A stretch of 64,000 nucleotides of DNA, taken from contig QKWP01000638.1 of the NCBI GenBank assembly GCA_003550325.1, positions 168,641-232,640 of the forward strand. Reading direction: 5' to 3'. Positions 47,399 through 60,518 of the stretch are shown here, in pieces. Made by a program: the position numbers and the translations under genes. Each line of letters opens with the position of its first letter. Within the stretch, counting starts at the first letter, position 1. The notes below the pieces were generated by a model. The model did not search any database. It was given only the letters and a program-made list of their open reading frames with translations, and had not been told where the DNA came from. The stretch is from Gigaspora rosea. Its lineage: Eukaryota > Glomeromycota > Glomeromycetes > Diversisporales > Gigasporaceae.

Positions 47399-48178
47399 TA
47401 TATAAAAACAATATAGTGCATAAAATTTTATTCCAATTATACAAAATACTATTACTGTTTAACTTTATTTTTTTAATTTCTTGTATAAAAAATAAAAAAA
47501 TAAATCATAATTTTAATCTCAAATATATATATATTTATTTATATATAAATTTTGTTTTTCTATTCTTACTAACTTTGAATGAATATTATGTAAGAACCAA
47601 AAAGCTTTTTTGCTATTTTTAGAATATATAAAAAATAAAATTGTTTGCAAAGTTTGAATTCTTTGCTATATTTATAATTGTTGTAACTAAGCTCAAGAAA
47701 TTATCATAAAAGAAATAACTTCAATTATAAAAAAAAGTAGAAATAATCCAACTAAAATTATTTTTTAAAAACAAAAAATTTTTGTTCTTATCAATAAAAA
47801 GATTATTTATTAGGGTGTGACAGATATTATATAATATTTTAGAAGAGAGGGGGTCTCTGAAATCTTATGTTAAATATAGAAGTTCATAATAGCCAATCAA
47901 ATTTTTCTTATTATAGGGAGGGAGTAGGAGGTATAGTAAAATTATATTATATAATATATGTTACTACCCTTATATTGAATTATTCAATATTGGTGATATT
48001 ATATTTCTTAAAAAAAATTTATCATTTACAAAAATTACTATATTGTATGCTATAATTTAATTATTCATATTATGTTTCTATTAAAATAAACTATATACTT
48101 ATTTTTTTATTTCTATCTAATTATATATTAAGGTAAGCACTACTTCTATTTAAACCACTATTTTAAACTTTGACAATA
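47399..48178. other. AT-rich gene-free stretch
   Basis: Nothing recognised apart from a purine-rich AGAAGAGAGGGGGTCTCTGA segment near 47840. Confidence 0.45.
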
Positions 48179-48426
48179 TGGGCAGTCAAAAGTAGAAACC
48201 AAGGAAATTGTTTTAGTAAGTTTTTTTTAAAACTTTAAATTAAAATGTCTTGACAATTATTAAACCAAATCTAATAATTTTTTTTATTTTAATTCTATAA
48301 CTATATAAAATTAAATAAAAAAAATTTTATTAAGTTTGGTTTAATAGTTGTTGAGATATTTTAATTTAAAGTCTAGAAAAAATTTACTTAGAAACAATTT
48401 TCTTGGTTTCTACTTTTGACTGCCCA
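48179..48426. mobile_element. Foldback MITE with TA target site
   Basis: Ends TGGGCAGTCAAAAGTAGAAA and its exact inverse, flanked by TA on each side. The whole 248 bp is an imperfect palindrome centred near 48305. This fits a Tc1/mariner-type MITE. Confidence 0.8.
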
Positions 48427-49496
48427 TATGTCTACAATTGAAATGAAAGTTATAGATACAGGCTTTACAAATAGTAAGAACTATAGATAGTAATTTGACT
48501 TTTGATTTCTATATAGAAGAAAGGATTGGTGAAGGAAAACTATCTGACTTTTGGCTTGAAATCAAACACAATAAAAACAATATATATTTTTCAAATAGGA
48601 CAAACTCTATTAATCAAACTATTAGACTATCTATGCTCTTTTGATTGGTGTAATAAACTACTATTAACCAACTATTGACTCTACAACAACAAAAAAGTAT
48701 CCTTAGATAACATATTTTAATATTAGAAAATATAGCAATGATTATAACAAATCATAGTAATACAAATACAAGCATTCAGATAGTTAATACTTATAGTTAT
48801 TATATGCAAATTACTCTATACAGAACTCTAAAAGCTGCTCAACCTATCTGGTGCACAAAACCTTTACAACAATTATGTGCTATGTTGTTCTGAATAGATG
48901 CAATAACTACTTGAAGTAAATAGCTCAAAGCCATCTTAAATGCAAATCTGATTTCAAAAATGAATATTCAAGAAATATCAAAATAATTAAAATAATTAAG
49001 TAATTAATTAACTTATAAAATAATAAATAAAATTTTTTCTTTTTTTTGTAGTAAAATAAATTTAATAATATTTTTAATCAATGTACTTATAATTTTGCTA
49101 ATATGCATGTTTACAGTTTTATATAATAATGTTGTTTAATAGTTTAAATATCATAATTTTGAGCAAATTTTAAATTACATTATTTAGCATTAATTTTTTG
49201 ACTATGAGATTACTTATTTGATTTTCAAAACTTGTCTATATTACTAATAAAATACAATATACAAAATAATACTTCTAAAGTGTTATTACTATCCAATTAT
49301 AAATACTAATATTTTTGAGTATTTTAGTACTTAGAGTTAGCAAAGTTCTTAGATTTGGGACTTTAGAACCTGGTCTTTGACCCAAGTTTAAAAACCAGGT
49401 CCTAATTTTAGGACCTAAGTTTATAGGTTCTTAAAAAAGTTCTACTATAAAAAATATAATATATAATTTATATGGTATATATATATATAGTATATA
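48427..49496. other. AT-rich gene-free stretch
   Basis: No recognised features. Confidence 0.45.
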
Positions 49497-51049
49497 TATA
49501 CACTCTTCTAACATTGATCACTGTAATTTTATAATTACAAAATAATGATTATTTTTTTACAAGTTTTTACAACTGCAATTAATCAACAACCCACTTAATA
49601 ATTTGTGTTGATTTTTTTTATTTAATAGTTATAAAAATAAATTTTTATTTACAATTATTAATACTGCATCAGGTATCCTTTAGTATTAATTATAGCACAA
49701 ACATAACAAGGCATGCTTTTAATATGATTTCTAAAAATTGAACCATTAATCTTAAACTATTCCTTCTGCAAGAAACTGAATAGTTCTGACTCACTACTTG
49801 GAAAAAAAATATGCTTATGAATTCGGTGCTCCAATTCATCCAAAGATGTTTTGATAGGATTAATATTGGGCTCAATACAGGCCAAGGAAGTTCGTCAATA
49901 TCATTTTTTTCAAGCCAATCCATGGTGAAAGTTAAAGTGTGAATTGTCACATTGTTGCTTGGAATAGTAGTTTTTTCTCCAACAATACTATCTAGACTGT
50001 TTAAAAAGGTATCAAACAATTATGAAAAACCTCAATAGTCCTCTGAATTCATATTACCAAAAACCCAAACCAAAGGTTCAGGACTATAGTAACTAAAGCA
50101 ATCCCTAACTCAAATATAGAAACCAAACAATCTATATTATAATATTTTTTTGGTTTTCTCAAAACATATACAGTTGCCTCTCTTTAATCTGAACCCCTCT
50201 AGACCAAACACTGTTAAACTCTCTGTAAACTTAACAAAATCTTCTAAAAAATTTGTAAATTTTATTATAAAGTTCGAATAAGCCATATATAACTTTTTGA
50301 AAACTGAACTTTTTCAAATTTTTATATAGTAAAAAAAAGCAGTCTCAGCAGTTCGAATAAGAGAGAGTTGACTGTATATAACTATCCTCTCCAAATATCT
50401 CAAACCATGATTCATTACTCTAAACAATATATTTGTTTACCTTCTATTCCAGTGTTTTCGATCTTTAGCCCACTTCAAATGAAGCTTGATATTGTCTTTA
50501 TTTATGAACCATTTTCTCTTTTCACTCTAGCCAAAAAAACCTTCTTCGTAAAGATGACATTGTACGGTATGTGTAGACACCTCAACAGAGGTTAATTTTA
50601 CAAAATTATATGTCAAAACATTCAAACTAGCTTTTCTATTACTGTTCAAAGGGCATATAAGGCAGCAGGTACCATGTTCATTATTTTAGATGCCACTTCA
50701 GGGCAAAAAAAAGGGTTTATCTCTTTTTTTTGTAATAGTTAACTATGTTATAGATAGTACTCTTTTGTAAATTTAAGGTTTATACAATTTTTGCCAGTCT
50801 TATACCATTTTGCCAAGCACTAACAATTTGAATATGTTTTTTCTTAGTTAATTGCTTCCTTTGTTTCATATAAAAAAAAATTTAAAAAAAATATTGTTAA
50901 ACAGAATAACTTCTAGAATAACTGTAAAAAATATTTATATATTAATATTAAGAGATTTGTTTTACGAAAAATTATTGTGCAATATGAGTTATAACTATTA
51001 AGTATCTATAATTTGAAAAATTCTAGTGATTAATGTCAGAAGAGTATAC
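49497..51049 (-). mobile_element. Tc1/mariner transposon fossil
   Basis: Inverted ends TATACACTCTTCTAACATTG and the inverse TATACTCTTCTGACATTAAT, near TA-rich flanks. On the minus strand a degenerate transposase remains. The N-terminal helix-turn-helix reads HIQIVSAWQNGIRLAKIV (near 50840-50750). The catalytic part near 49990-49800 reads TIHTLTFTMDWLEKNDIDEL then PWPVLSP, a remnant of the IHTA...WP.QSPDLNPIENLW region of Tc1 DDE transposases. Stops and frameshifts are frequent. A pogo-like MITE is nested at 50171-50374. Confidence 0.78.
50171..50374. mobile_element. pogo-like MITE nested in the Tc1 fossil
   Basis: 204 bp, CAGTTGCCTCTCTTTAATCT and the inverse CAGTCAACTCTCTCTTATTC, flanked by TA on both sides. 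Confidence 0.8.
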
Positions 51050-51361
51050 ATATATATATACATATATATGTATTAATGTATACAAGTACATATTAAATTT
51101 TTTGATTTAAACTATCAAACAGTTAACTGAAATTGACTTGAAGATATAAAATTTTGGCTAAAGATAAGGATCGATCCAAAAATAATTGATAGAATGATTT
51201 TAATGACTGACTCAATATAATATAATAATTTTGAAAGTATATAAAATAATATATTCAAATATCATATTTTGAATAGTACAGTGCACATGCATATATAAAG
51301 TATATATATGTATGCAAAAAATAAAAACCCCCAATATAAAGTAATGTAAGTAGTATATAAA

Positions 51362-52391
51362 AATTTTTTTTTTTTTTTTGTGTTAAAGTTCCCGCTTTGG
51401 GTGAGAGTTTATTTAATCACGGCTGTGGATCAAGAGCACCTCTTTGGGCGCACCCACAATTGAGTTACATTGAATGAGAGTACAACTAGCCACACGTACA
51501 ACTTTTGGTTGTCTAATTTAAGTAGTCCGCCCGAAGGTTCTACACTAGTTGCCATACCTACAACCCAACTAGGGGATTGCCTATTTAAACCCTCTGGTCC
51601 AACGCTTCGCATGTCAATCCTACTTGTGATCACTGGTACAGCCCTCCGATACATTAGTCAGTCAAAGACAGTTCCAGATGCTACCTACATCCCCTTAGAA
51701 CTAATTTATTCTCGTGGGTAAACTTGGTAGAGCAGTCCCTGTCCCACACAGGTATTACCTATACTTTGGTAACTTACGCACTCACCGAGGCAAGCAACTT
51801 GCAGTCAGGGGGTACCTAACTGCTACCATTACCTATTTCTGCCCTTGTAAAGTTCACACGACCCCAGTACCCACCATTACTTTCCTACCAGTCCATCACC
51901 ATGTGCCCCAAACTTCCAAACCAGTTGGCCCAGAAGGGTTGATCTACCCAGCATTAGGTGCTACTATGGTTTTTCTTTTCCTGGTACCTAATTCCAGAAC
52001 ATAGGTCCTTTTCCTTCGGTACGACTCCGGTGGCCAGGTTGGTGGACCCTCTCCTCCGAAGGTCATATTGTCCAGTTCTCCAGCTCCGGTTTCTGATATT
52101 CTGGTTCTGGTAGAACCGTTAAAGATCGTTGCTACCTCCTTACTTGGGACTTTCCAAATGGGTTTCTATTTCCCCGGTTCCTTGGATTTGTCTGTGTCAC
52201 CATACACAACTTCGCCCGAAAGAACTATTCGAGATAGTAACCAAGGACTACAGGTAATATACCCAACCCATTGACAGGAAACGGTTACCGTAACACAGGT
52301 CTATTTTTCCAAAGCGTCGCTAGTGGGATTTGAACCCTAGACCTGCCACTTGGGGGTGACAACTTACCAACTTCCCTAAGTCGCCACACCC
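51362..52391 (-). mobile_element. Full-length tRNA-headed SINE with polyA and 11-bp target duplication
   Basis: On the minus strand the tRNA-like head starts at 52391 (GGGTGTGGCGACTTAGGG). It has a D arm CTTA/TAAG, an anticodon-type stem TGTCA/TGGCA and a near-consensus B box GGTTCAAATCC. About 950 bp of body follow, ending in a 16-A tail (T run 51364-51379). Perfect duplications TAGTATATAAA flank it at 51351-51361 and 52392-52402. At about 1 kb it is long for a SINE. No protein-coding frame is convincing. A 3'-truncated second copy lies at 28480. Confidence 0.9.
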
Positions 52392-52597
52392 TAGTATATA
52401 AATTAATAGAAACTAGTTAAATTAATTGATAGTATATTTATTTGAAAATATAATTTTATATAAATAGCTATTATTAATATAATAGTTTGGCTTCTCTTTT
52501 CAATAATTGTATTGTATCTAATATTAAGACTATAGCAAAATAAAATCAGCTATCAGATATGATTTGGTAACAATAAATATGCTTTTAGTATACTTAT

Positions 52598-55500
52598 TAG
52601 GGCTTTGACCCAGGTCAGAAAATAGCAACTTGAAAAGGTCAGATACTTATTTGGGTCATGGCCTGAGTAAATGGTTGTGCAAACAATTATAAAGTTTTTT
52701 GCTTTTTCAATTACTAAATTAGAAAGACAATTAAATTCTATGAATTCTATATAACAATGAATCATAAATTTGATTGTCTTCCTAATTTGAAAAGATTAAG
52801 CACACGTTATCAATTTTTTTATTATCGCTTTAAATAGAAATTATGCACCAAAAATTATTGTCATAATATGGTATTTAAGGATATTTTAAAACTTAAGTTG
52901 CTAAATAAAATTATTTTTAGTACTAATTGCTATGATTTTATTAATAAGCTAAAATTTCTTTGTCAATTTTAATAATTGAATTTGAATGTATCATTCTTTT
53001 CTATTACCATTTTTGTGTATGAAATTTGATTTTAGTACATTAACAAATAGTTAAAGCCAGTAATGCATTATCTAAATCAGCTAAGACTAACTTTTATGAG
53101 AATTTTTAAAATTATTGCATTGTTGTTACTTTGGAATTGGTATAAAAAAGAAATGATAACAGTATCTGGATAATGAGCTTTTAAATTTTTTGTATTGTAC
53201 ATACCTATATAAAGTTATTAACACCAAAATTTTTTTTGCTAAATTGATTATTATTATTATTATCAAGAACTAGCAAAAGTTGCAGATTTTGAATTATTTA
53301 AGCAAAAAAATTATGAATAACGAAGATTTGGATGGTATGGAAGATGATATAGTGTTAGAGCCCAAAGATAAGATAGTATTTGAGCCTAAAAATAATATAG
53401 GATCAAAGTCTAAAAATGCTTACTTGAATTGGACAGAATTAAATAATACAGATGTTAATGAAGGCTCTGTATTATTACAATCTGGTAGTCAAATTTTAGT
53501 TAAAAAGCACTAAAAATTGAAAGACCAGGTAGTAGCCCTGTTAAACTATTTTCAGACAAAATTAATTAAGGATATAGAAAATTGGTTTTGTCATCATAAA
53601 TTCTGTATTCCACAAACAAAATATTTAAAGAATAGTTCTACTTCGAATTTATGGCATCATATGAGAAATAGACATTATATTTCATAAGCAATAATAGAAA
53701 GCGGTTGAGTAAAGGTTGTAGTAAGGAGAATAAGTATGAATTTTCTGTGACAGGGATGGCATGTTACAATGTCCAATTGATTACAATTTTTTTTGGACAA
53801 ATGTCCAATTTCAATTGAACATATGTTCAAAAAAAATTGAAATCAATTGGACATTGCAATATGCCAATCTAGTTTTATAATGTCAAAATCCATACAATTA
53901 ACAATAGTGCAAGTGTTTGAAAAAATTAAAAAATATATATCTACTAACCCAAAACAAAAAAATCTTAATTACAATAGCTGCCTTTATCATTGAAAAACTC
54001 TAGTCATTCTCAATAATTTAATTAAGAGCATTTAAAAAAACAATTGAGGGGCTTGATATACAAGCAAATGTGTACAGTTATAATTGTTTAAAGGAAATTT
54101 TAATAAATTCTAAGAACAAAGTTCTGCAAAACCTTCATGAATATGTACTTCATATACTGAAATTAGTTATATTCCATTTACTACTAATATGAGGATGTCT
54201 AATAATGGCGATCTGTATATAGGTCTTACTCTTTACTAGGTTAATGATAGTTTTCAAGCAAAAGAAATGATCAGTAATATTTCATATCTCTATTTCCGAA
54301 TATTTTTAAATAAAATTACTGAAATTTTAAATAATCTTCAGCTTAAACGTATTATAGTTAGTAGTACAGTCGATAATGGGCCAAATATTAAATCATGTTT
54401 AGAAAAACTAAAGCAAAAATATAGCATTTTTAATATTTATTGCTTTGGACAGCTAGCCATTAACAATGCATTGAAAGAGTATTTTGAAATTACTAATTTA
54501 ATAAAAAAAATACAAAGATGTTGATCGCAATTTAGTGGAAGCCCTAAGCAGAACCAATTTCTTCTTGAAGCTCAAATAGAGATGAAAGACTGGGATAAAT
54601 TTCTTTTTGTAGTTCATGATGTTTCGACGAGATGGAACTCAACATTTTATATATTAAAACAGTTAATAACTCTCAAACTAGCAATGTATAAATACAAGTC
54701 TTTTTTAGTCAAAATTAATGAGAACAGTTCACTATGAAGTTACAAAAAAAGGAGCTATTATTGAATACATGAGAAAAAATAGCTATATTAGTTAAATTAT
54801 TGTATCCTTACAAAATTATTTCAAAAAAGCTATCAGGGTCAACATATCCAACACTTTCTTAAGTATGGTTTGTAATTAATTTTATTAGAATAAAACTTGA
54901 TAGTGCAATAGTAAATAATATCAATATTTAGAAATTCTTTTTGGTAAATCAATTCAGGAACAATTTTCTGAACTGACAAAACCTATTCGTCTTGCTGCTT
55001 TTTTCAGCCCATGGACCAAAGTTATACAAATTTTTACAAAAGAAGATAAAAATCGTACTATTTTTTCTCAAGCACAAATAGAATATCTTGAATAGCTAAT
55101 AGTTATTATAGGGATAGTTTATTGGATTCAGTACTCAATGATACAATAAATAGTGAAGAAGATATTTTCTAGAATCCTATAGCTCAAGAATATTAAAGTT
55201 GAAATAATAGTAATAATATTGCTAACCATGAATTTAATTCTTACTTATTACTACCAAGGGTTCCAAGCAATACATATATTCTTCAGTGGTGGGCCTTAAA
55301 AAAGCTGATTATTCCATACTTGCAAAGCTTGCCTGCAAGTATCTTTCAATCCCAGCCACATTAGTACTAACTGAATACATTTTTTCTTTTGCAGGTCTCA
55401 CTATTACTAAAAAAAGAACAAGCCTTAATTTTGAATTTGTCAATTCATTCTTGTTCCTTAAAGCAGCTCTAAAGCTTTGGCCCATCACACATGTTTTTGG

Positions 55501-56804
55501 TTAGGTAAAAAAATTTTATATCAAAATGGTTTAAAACAATTGAATTTAGTAATTTAATGGATAGTAATTAAAATTAGTAGACAGTTCTGAAGTTAAGTTA
55601 GATATAACCAGATAGAACATTCAAAAAAAAAAATAAAGCACTTATGGGTCTATATAAATCATTAAAATTGAATATTTGAATGTTCAAAGAAAAATATTAA
55701 AATTTAACAATGTATTTGTATTTAGAATTAGGAGGTAACTTACTATATGATGGAATAAAAAATCACCTGAAAATTTAAATAAATATTAGAATCAAGTATG
55801 TAGTTTTTTAAAAAAAAATTAAATAAATACTTATCATTAAATGAGTAAAGATTGTTTATTAAAAAAGAAAATCACATAAATAATGCTATAAACATTATGT
55901 ATTATATCCATAATAATTATAAATATAACATATATGTATTATTACCAACATGCTATTTCAATAATAACCCCCTTTATAGAAATAATTACTTTAAAATAGT
56001 ATAACTTATTGAAAACCCAATAAATTAATTTGAAATTTTCACAAGTAACTTATAAATGTTGGGAGAATAAAGTTATGCTTTAGAATTTTCTATTAATATA
56101 TAAATTTTGAAATAGAACATCAGAAAAAATTTGGATTTTAAACATACAAGTCAAAACTTTACTAGAATTGTTACAAAAAATTGAGTGTAACTTTTTAGAT
56201 ATGATCTTTGCAAAGAGTTTTTAGTTAAAAAAAATTATAAAAAGAAGTGCAATATCAAGTTGAATTATTTAGAATTTTGTCTTTGCTTATTAATTAAAAA
56301 AGCAAAATAATATTTAATCGTAATTTTTGATCTTACTGATAAAAAATCTGATAATAATAAAATTATTAAAATTGCTGATATAGTTTTGATTTACTTAGTT
56401 GAAATACACTCTAGTATGTACATATGTAAAAAAAATACTATGTATATGACTTTATGTATGTTTTTTTTTAATAATAAAAACAAATACATGCATTTAATAC
56501 AAACAAACTAAGTTTTGATCTGTACTGGTCAACTCATTCTAATTTCAACAGTCCAATTATCAATTTTTAGCCTTTTAGGAAGTTGACCAGTACATATAAA
56601 ACAATATGAGTAAGAGCTTTACTACTTATATAGTAAATTACATTTACCGCTACCTATAAACAGTTATTAGTACAATAAAGAGCATATAGAGTTTTTTGCA
56701 CTGTTTTGCCTATTTTGTATTCTGACCCATTTGGAGCAATTTTTGACCTGTGACCTGCTAGGTCAGGTAACCAATATGGGTTACCCAATTGAGTCAAAGT
56801 ACTA
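52598..56804 (+). mobile_element. Full-length hAT transposon, decayed
   Basis: 4207 bp. The left end TAGGGCTTTGACCCAGGTC and the inverse right end TAGTACTTTGACTCAATTGG, each followed by GGTCA/GGGT motifs. Perfect 8-bp duplications ATACTTAT at 52590-52597 and 56805-56812. It contains a degenerate transposase (53280-55504) and small nested palindromes at 53751-53871 (GGCATGTTACAATGTCC ends) and 56521-56597 (TGTACTGGTCAACT ends). Confidence 0.9.
53280..55504 (+). pseudogene. hAT transposase pseudogene
   Basis: An acidic N-terminal frame (53280-53513) is followed by a BED-like zinc-finger trace (HKFCIPQTKYLKNSSTSNLW, then HHMRN, near 53590-53670). A central catalytic-domain fragment follows (VDNGPNIKSCLEKLKQKY then CFGQLAINNALKEYF, 54370-54500), then VHDVSTRWNS-like sequence near 54620. 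The C-terminal dimerisation block reads ADYSILAKLACKYLSIPATL and later ITKKRTSLNFEFVNSFLFLK (55300-55480). Several stops and frame changes separate these blocks, so it is inactive. Confidence 0.82.
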
Positions 56805-56818
56805 ATACTTATTTATCA

Positions 56819-57078
56819 TAAATGGCCGGATAAAAGATCCCCCTAGATAGTAGATCCACTATGTACTATACCAGAGTGCAGATCACAGGATCTTCTTTAA
56901 TTAAATGTGTCTCTTTTTTAAAATCTAAATTGCATATTATAAGTGCAAAGCATATATGTGTCTCAAATTTTTACACTACACGATACAAGCTCTCAACTAC
57001 ATACTATACCCGGGGTCTATTATAGGTTTTAAAATTGGTGAAATGTAACAGATCTGGGTCTTGTATCCGGCTATTTAC
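56819..57078. mobile_element. MITE next to the hAT right end
   Basis: 260 bp with ends TAAATGGCCGGATAAAAGAT and the inverse TAAATAGCCGGATACAAGAC. An internal AAAATTGGTGAAATGTAACAG is shared with the split copy at 60519-61588. Confidence 0.7.
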
Positions 57079-57499
57079 AGTATGTTTTTTGATCCTATTA
57101 TAAATTTCAATTTCTTAATAGTAAAAAAAGTAATTGTCTTTATTTTTTATCCAATTCTAATAATAGCCAGTAATTGTATTGTGTACCTTACATTTTCTTT
57201 GATACCAAATGAATGTATCTTTTAGCTCCAATTTTGCTTACTACAATAATAGTATTATTCAATATATATAAAATATAGATTTTACATTATTCAAGTTTAA
57301 AAAGAATAAAAAAATATGAATTAGTAATTATATTGTTTATGAAAAGAAAAAATGAAATTATTTTTTACCAAATAATTATCAATTTATTGTCTTGCAAATT
57401 TTGAATAAATAAATAACTACTGCATTCTAAAAAAAAAATATAAATTGTAAGTTGATATAATTTAATGAATTATAATTTTTATCATAGATATTGAAAATA

Positions 57500-59600
57500 A
57501 TGAATCTAATACTATTCTAACAATGACTATTCTAATAACTATTCTAACAACTATTTTAATGATTATTCTAATAACTATTCTAATAATGAATTAACTCAAA
57601 TATCTAAAATAAATTTCCCAATTTTAACTATTTCAAATAAATCTTTAAGATGATCTTAACCTTTATAGAATTATTTTGAATATAATTCAAAATATCCAGA
57701 TATTCCAATTTGCAAAAAATGCAAACAAAAATTTTTGAAAAAAAACAGAAATTCAAATTTAGAAAGGCATTTAGAAAGTTAACATAAAATTAGAATTCCT
57801 AAACTCAAAAATTATCAAACTTAGATATTTTTGTATGTGCTAATCCCTGGCCTAAAAAGCAAAAAAAAAAAGAATGTAATAACAACTTAATTAAGTGGGT
57901 TATATCAGATTAGCAACTATTTTTTATTGTTAAAATAAAAAATTTATAGAAATATTAAAAGTATTTGGTTTGTATTACCAAATTTCTAACTGACATCAAA
58001 TTAAAAATATAGTCCTTACTTATTTCAATATACAAAGAACCCAAATAATTAACAAATTAAATAGTATTATGAGTAAAGTTTTTTGGCTATAGATATTGGA
58101 TATTAACAATAAACTATGAAGCTTTTCTTGGTATAACTATTCATTATATAGATAAAAATAGTTTTTTGTCAATTTTTGCTAGATATTATTCTTTTTACAA
58201 TGTGTTACACTAGAGTAAATATTACAACAACTATAAACAATTTTTTATCTTTCAAATAAAGTTGGCACTTACCACTGATAATAAATCTGCAATGGTACCG
58301 GTAGTTTGTGTATGACTATTAGCAAATAACTTGCAAGAAGAACTAAATAATCAAATATTTTACTATTATAGATGTAGTGCATATATTTTAAATTTAACAG
58401 TGGTCATAAATTAGAAATAATTGACCAAAAGTTATTAATACTTATACATTAATATTAAAAATAAAAAATTTAACAAGATTATATAATAAGTTAAGAGAAT
58501 TGTATTCTATACAAAAATTAGAATATCTAAAACCTAAATTAAATATAAAAACAAGGTGGAATAGCACTTTTTATATGCTACAAAAAATTCTTAAAATGCA
58601 ATTTGCTCTACAAATGTTAGCAGTTAATCATAATAATATTCAATATTTAATGCCTTCAATATAAATCGAATAAAATCAAAGTAAAAATTAATATACACAT
58701 TAATGTAACTAAATTTTTAGCATAATTTATTAAAATTAGTAAGTATTTATATTAATGAAGCCATTAAAAAAAGCTACTATATTCTTATCTGCATTCTCAT
58801 ATCCAACAATTGCTAATATTTACTTTTTGTTTACTAGAATTCAAGAATACCTTCAAGAATATATTAATGAAATACCTTTAGTCAATTATATTGACTGTTC
58901 AATTAATAAAAAATTAAAGAATACAGAAATTTAATTGATAATGCAACTATTAGTGCAACAATTTTTGATTTGTAAGCAAAATTATTATTATTTGAAATAG
59001 AACAATCAACTACAAATGCAGTAAATAAAATTAATGAAGTATTTAATCAGTATTTCATCAAATCTAAATTAATTCCTAATACTCAATCAAATATAAATGA
59101 AATTAGTACTACAGTCAGCCCTCTTAGAACTGGTATGCATAGTGAACAGGTTTAGTATCAGAAATAGCAGGTTATCAGTTATTACTTATAGAACGGGTGT
59201 CTGGTGAATTGATTTTTAACTGATTTTGGAAGGTTATCAGTTTTGACAGGATCAGTTATGAGAGGGCCAACTGTATATATAATTACTTTAATAGACTTAA
59301 AGGATATTATTTTGTACACAGCTATGAGAGCAATTAAAACCAAACAACTAATAAATTGGAATAATACTTAGCTTTGCTTTATATAAAAATGGTTTACTTT
59401 TGTTGTTGTAGCAAGCACACTAAAAAGAGTTTTTTACTTTAGCCTCTATAGCAAAAGATTATTTATCTATTCAAGTGACTAGTATAGCCTGTAAACAGGC
59501 TTTTTTAGTAGCAGCAAATACTATATTAAAAATCTGAATTAAACATCAAAAGCATCTTTGTATGCTAAAGTTGGATTGATAATGAAATAGGGGAATATTA
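57500..59600 (+). pseudogene. Second hAT transposase pseudogene
   Basis: Starts with a 12-bp-type tandem repeat (57505-57590) that in one frame reads repeated YSNN. A BED zinc finger follows (NYFEYNSKYPDIPICKKCKQ... then LERHLES and H, 57670-57785). Catalytic-domain fragments include INYEAFLGITIHYIDKN (~58095-58150), and the C-terminal dimerisation block reads AKDYLSIQVTSIACKQAFLV (~59447-59510). Stops are frequent. A pogo-like MITE is inserted at 59112-59273. Element ends were not found. The gap 57079-57499 shows nothing else. Confidence 0.75.
59112..59273. mobile_element. pogo-like MITE nested in the hAT pseudogene
   Basis: 162 bp, ends CAGTCAGCCCTCTTAGAACT and the inverse CAGTTGGCCCTCTCATAACT, flanked by TA. 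Same family as the element in intron 8 of the lysyl oxidase-like gene. Confidence 0.85.
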
Positions 59601-60518
59601 GTAAGTAGATGATTAAACTATTTTACTATTCTTAAATAAGTTATCTTTAATTAACTAAAATTTACAATACTACAAAAAAGTTAAGACCTAATGTCTAGTA
59701 ATTTGTGAAGATAGCATTAACAAAAATAAATACTAAAAACAATAAATAAGAACAATATATATTTATATTTTATTTTACTATATTAAATTTTATAAATATA
59801 TATAAGTTATATAAATACAAATAAAATTTATATTAATATCAATATAAAACTTTAATAAAATTCAAAATAACTAATGTTCATTATTTATTGAATATGTTGT
59901 ACTATATTATATAGTTATTGAATATACAGCAGATAATAACTATAAGTATATATTATCTGATACTTTACTATATAGATTATTAATATTTGACATTTTTTTT
60001 TGAAAAAAGTTAAGCACAAAACAATTTATACTTATATAAGAATTTAATCTACTGTTGTTTTACCATATGTGTCCAAAAATAAGTTACCTTGTTAGGCTAA
60101 AAAATTATACAAAAAAACATAAAGCTGCTTATTTTCAAAATATAGAGTTTTTTTAAAAAAATTGAAAAACATACTAATAAAAAGTTGTCCAAATAATACC
60201 AAATTTTTACTATAGATGTATTTTGATGTCTTGAACAACTTTAATTAATTGACCTTTTATTTAGTAAAATTTAAACTTTTATATATAGCAACTTCTAATA
60301 AATTTTTTAAGATGTTTAAAAAAAATCAGAGGGATAGCTTATTTTAGGTAGTAGCTTATTTTTAGATATATATAGTACTATGTTATTAATTTAAATTTAA
60401 TTTCATATTAAATAATTCCAATCATTGTAGAGTATTGCATATGTCTTAATTATCTTATACTGTATACAAAATATGCCAGACCTAAGTTCTTGAACTAAGT
60501 CTTGGGTTCTAGAACTAT
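59601..60518. other. AT-rich gene-free stretch
   Basis: No bounded repeat or gene recognised. Confidence 0.45.

Noticed and set aside
51470..52274. Several plus-strand open frames of 68-96 codons
   Set aside because: They are antisense to the full-length SINE and share no conserved frame with its other copy.
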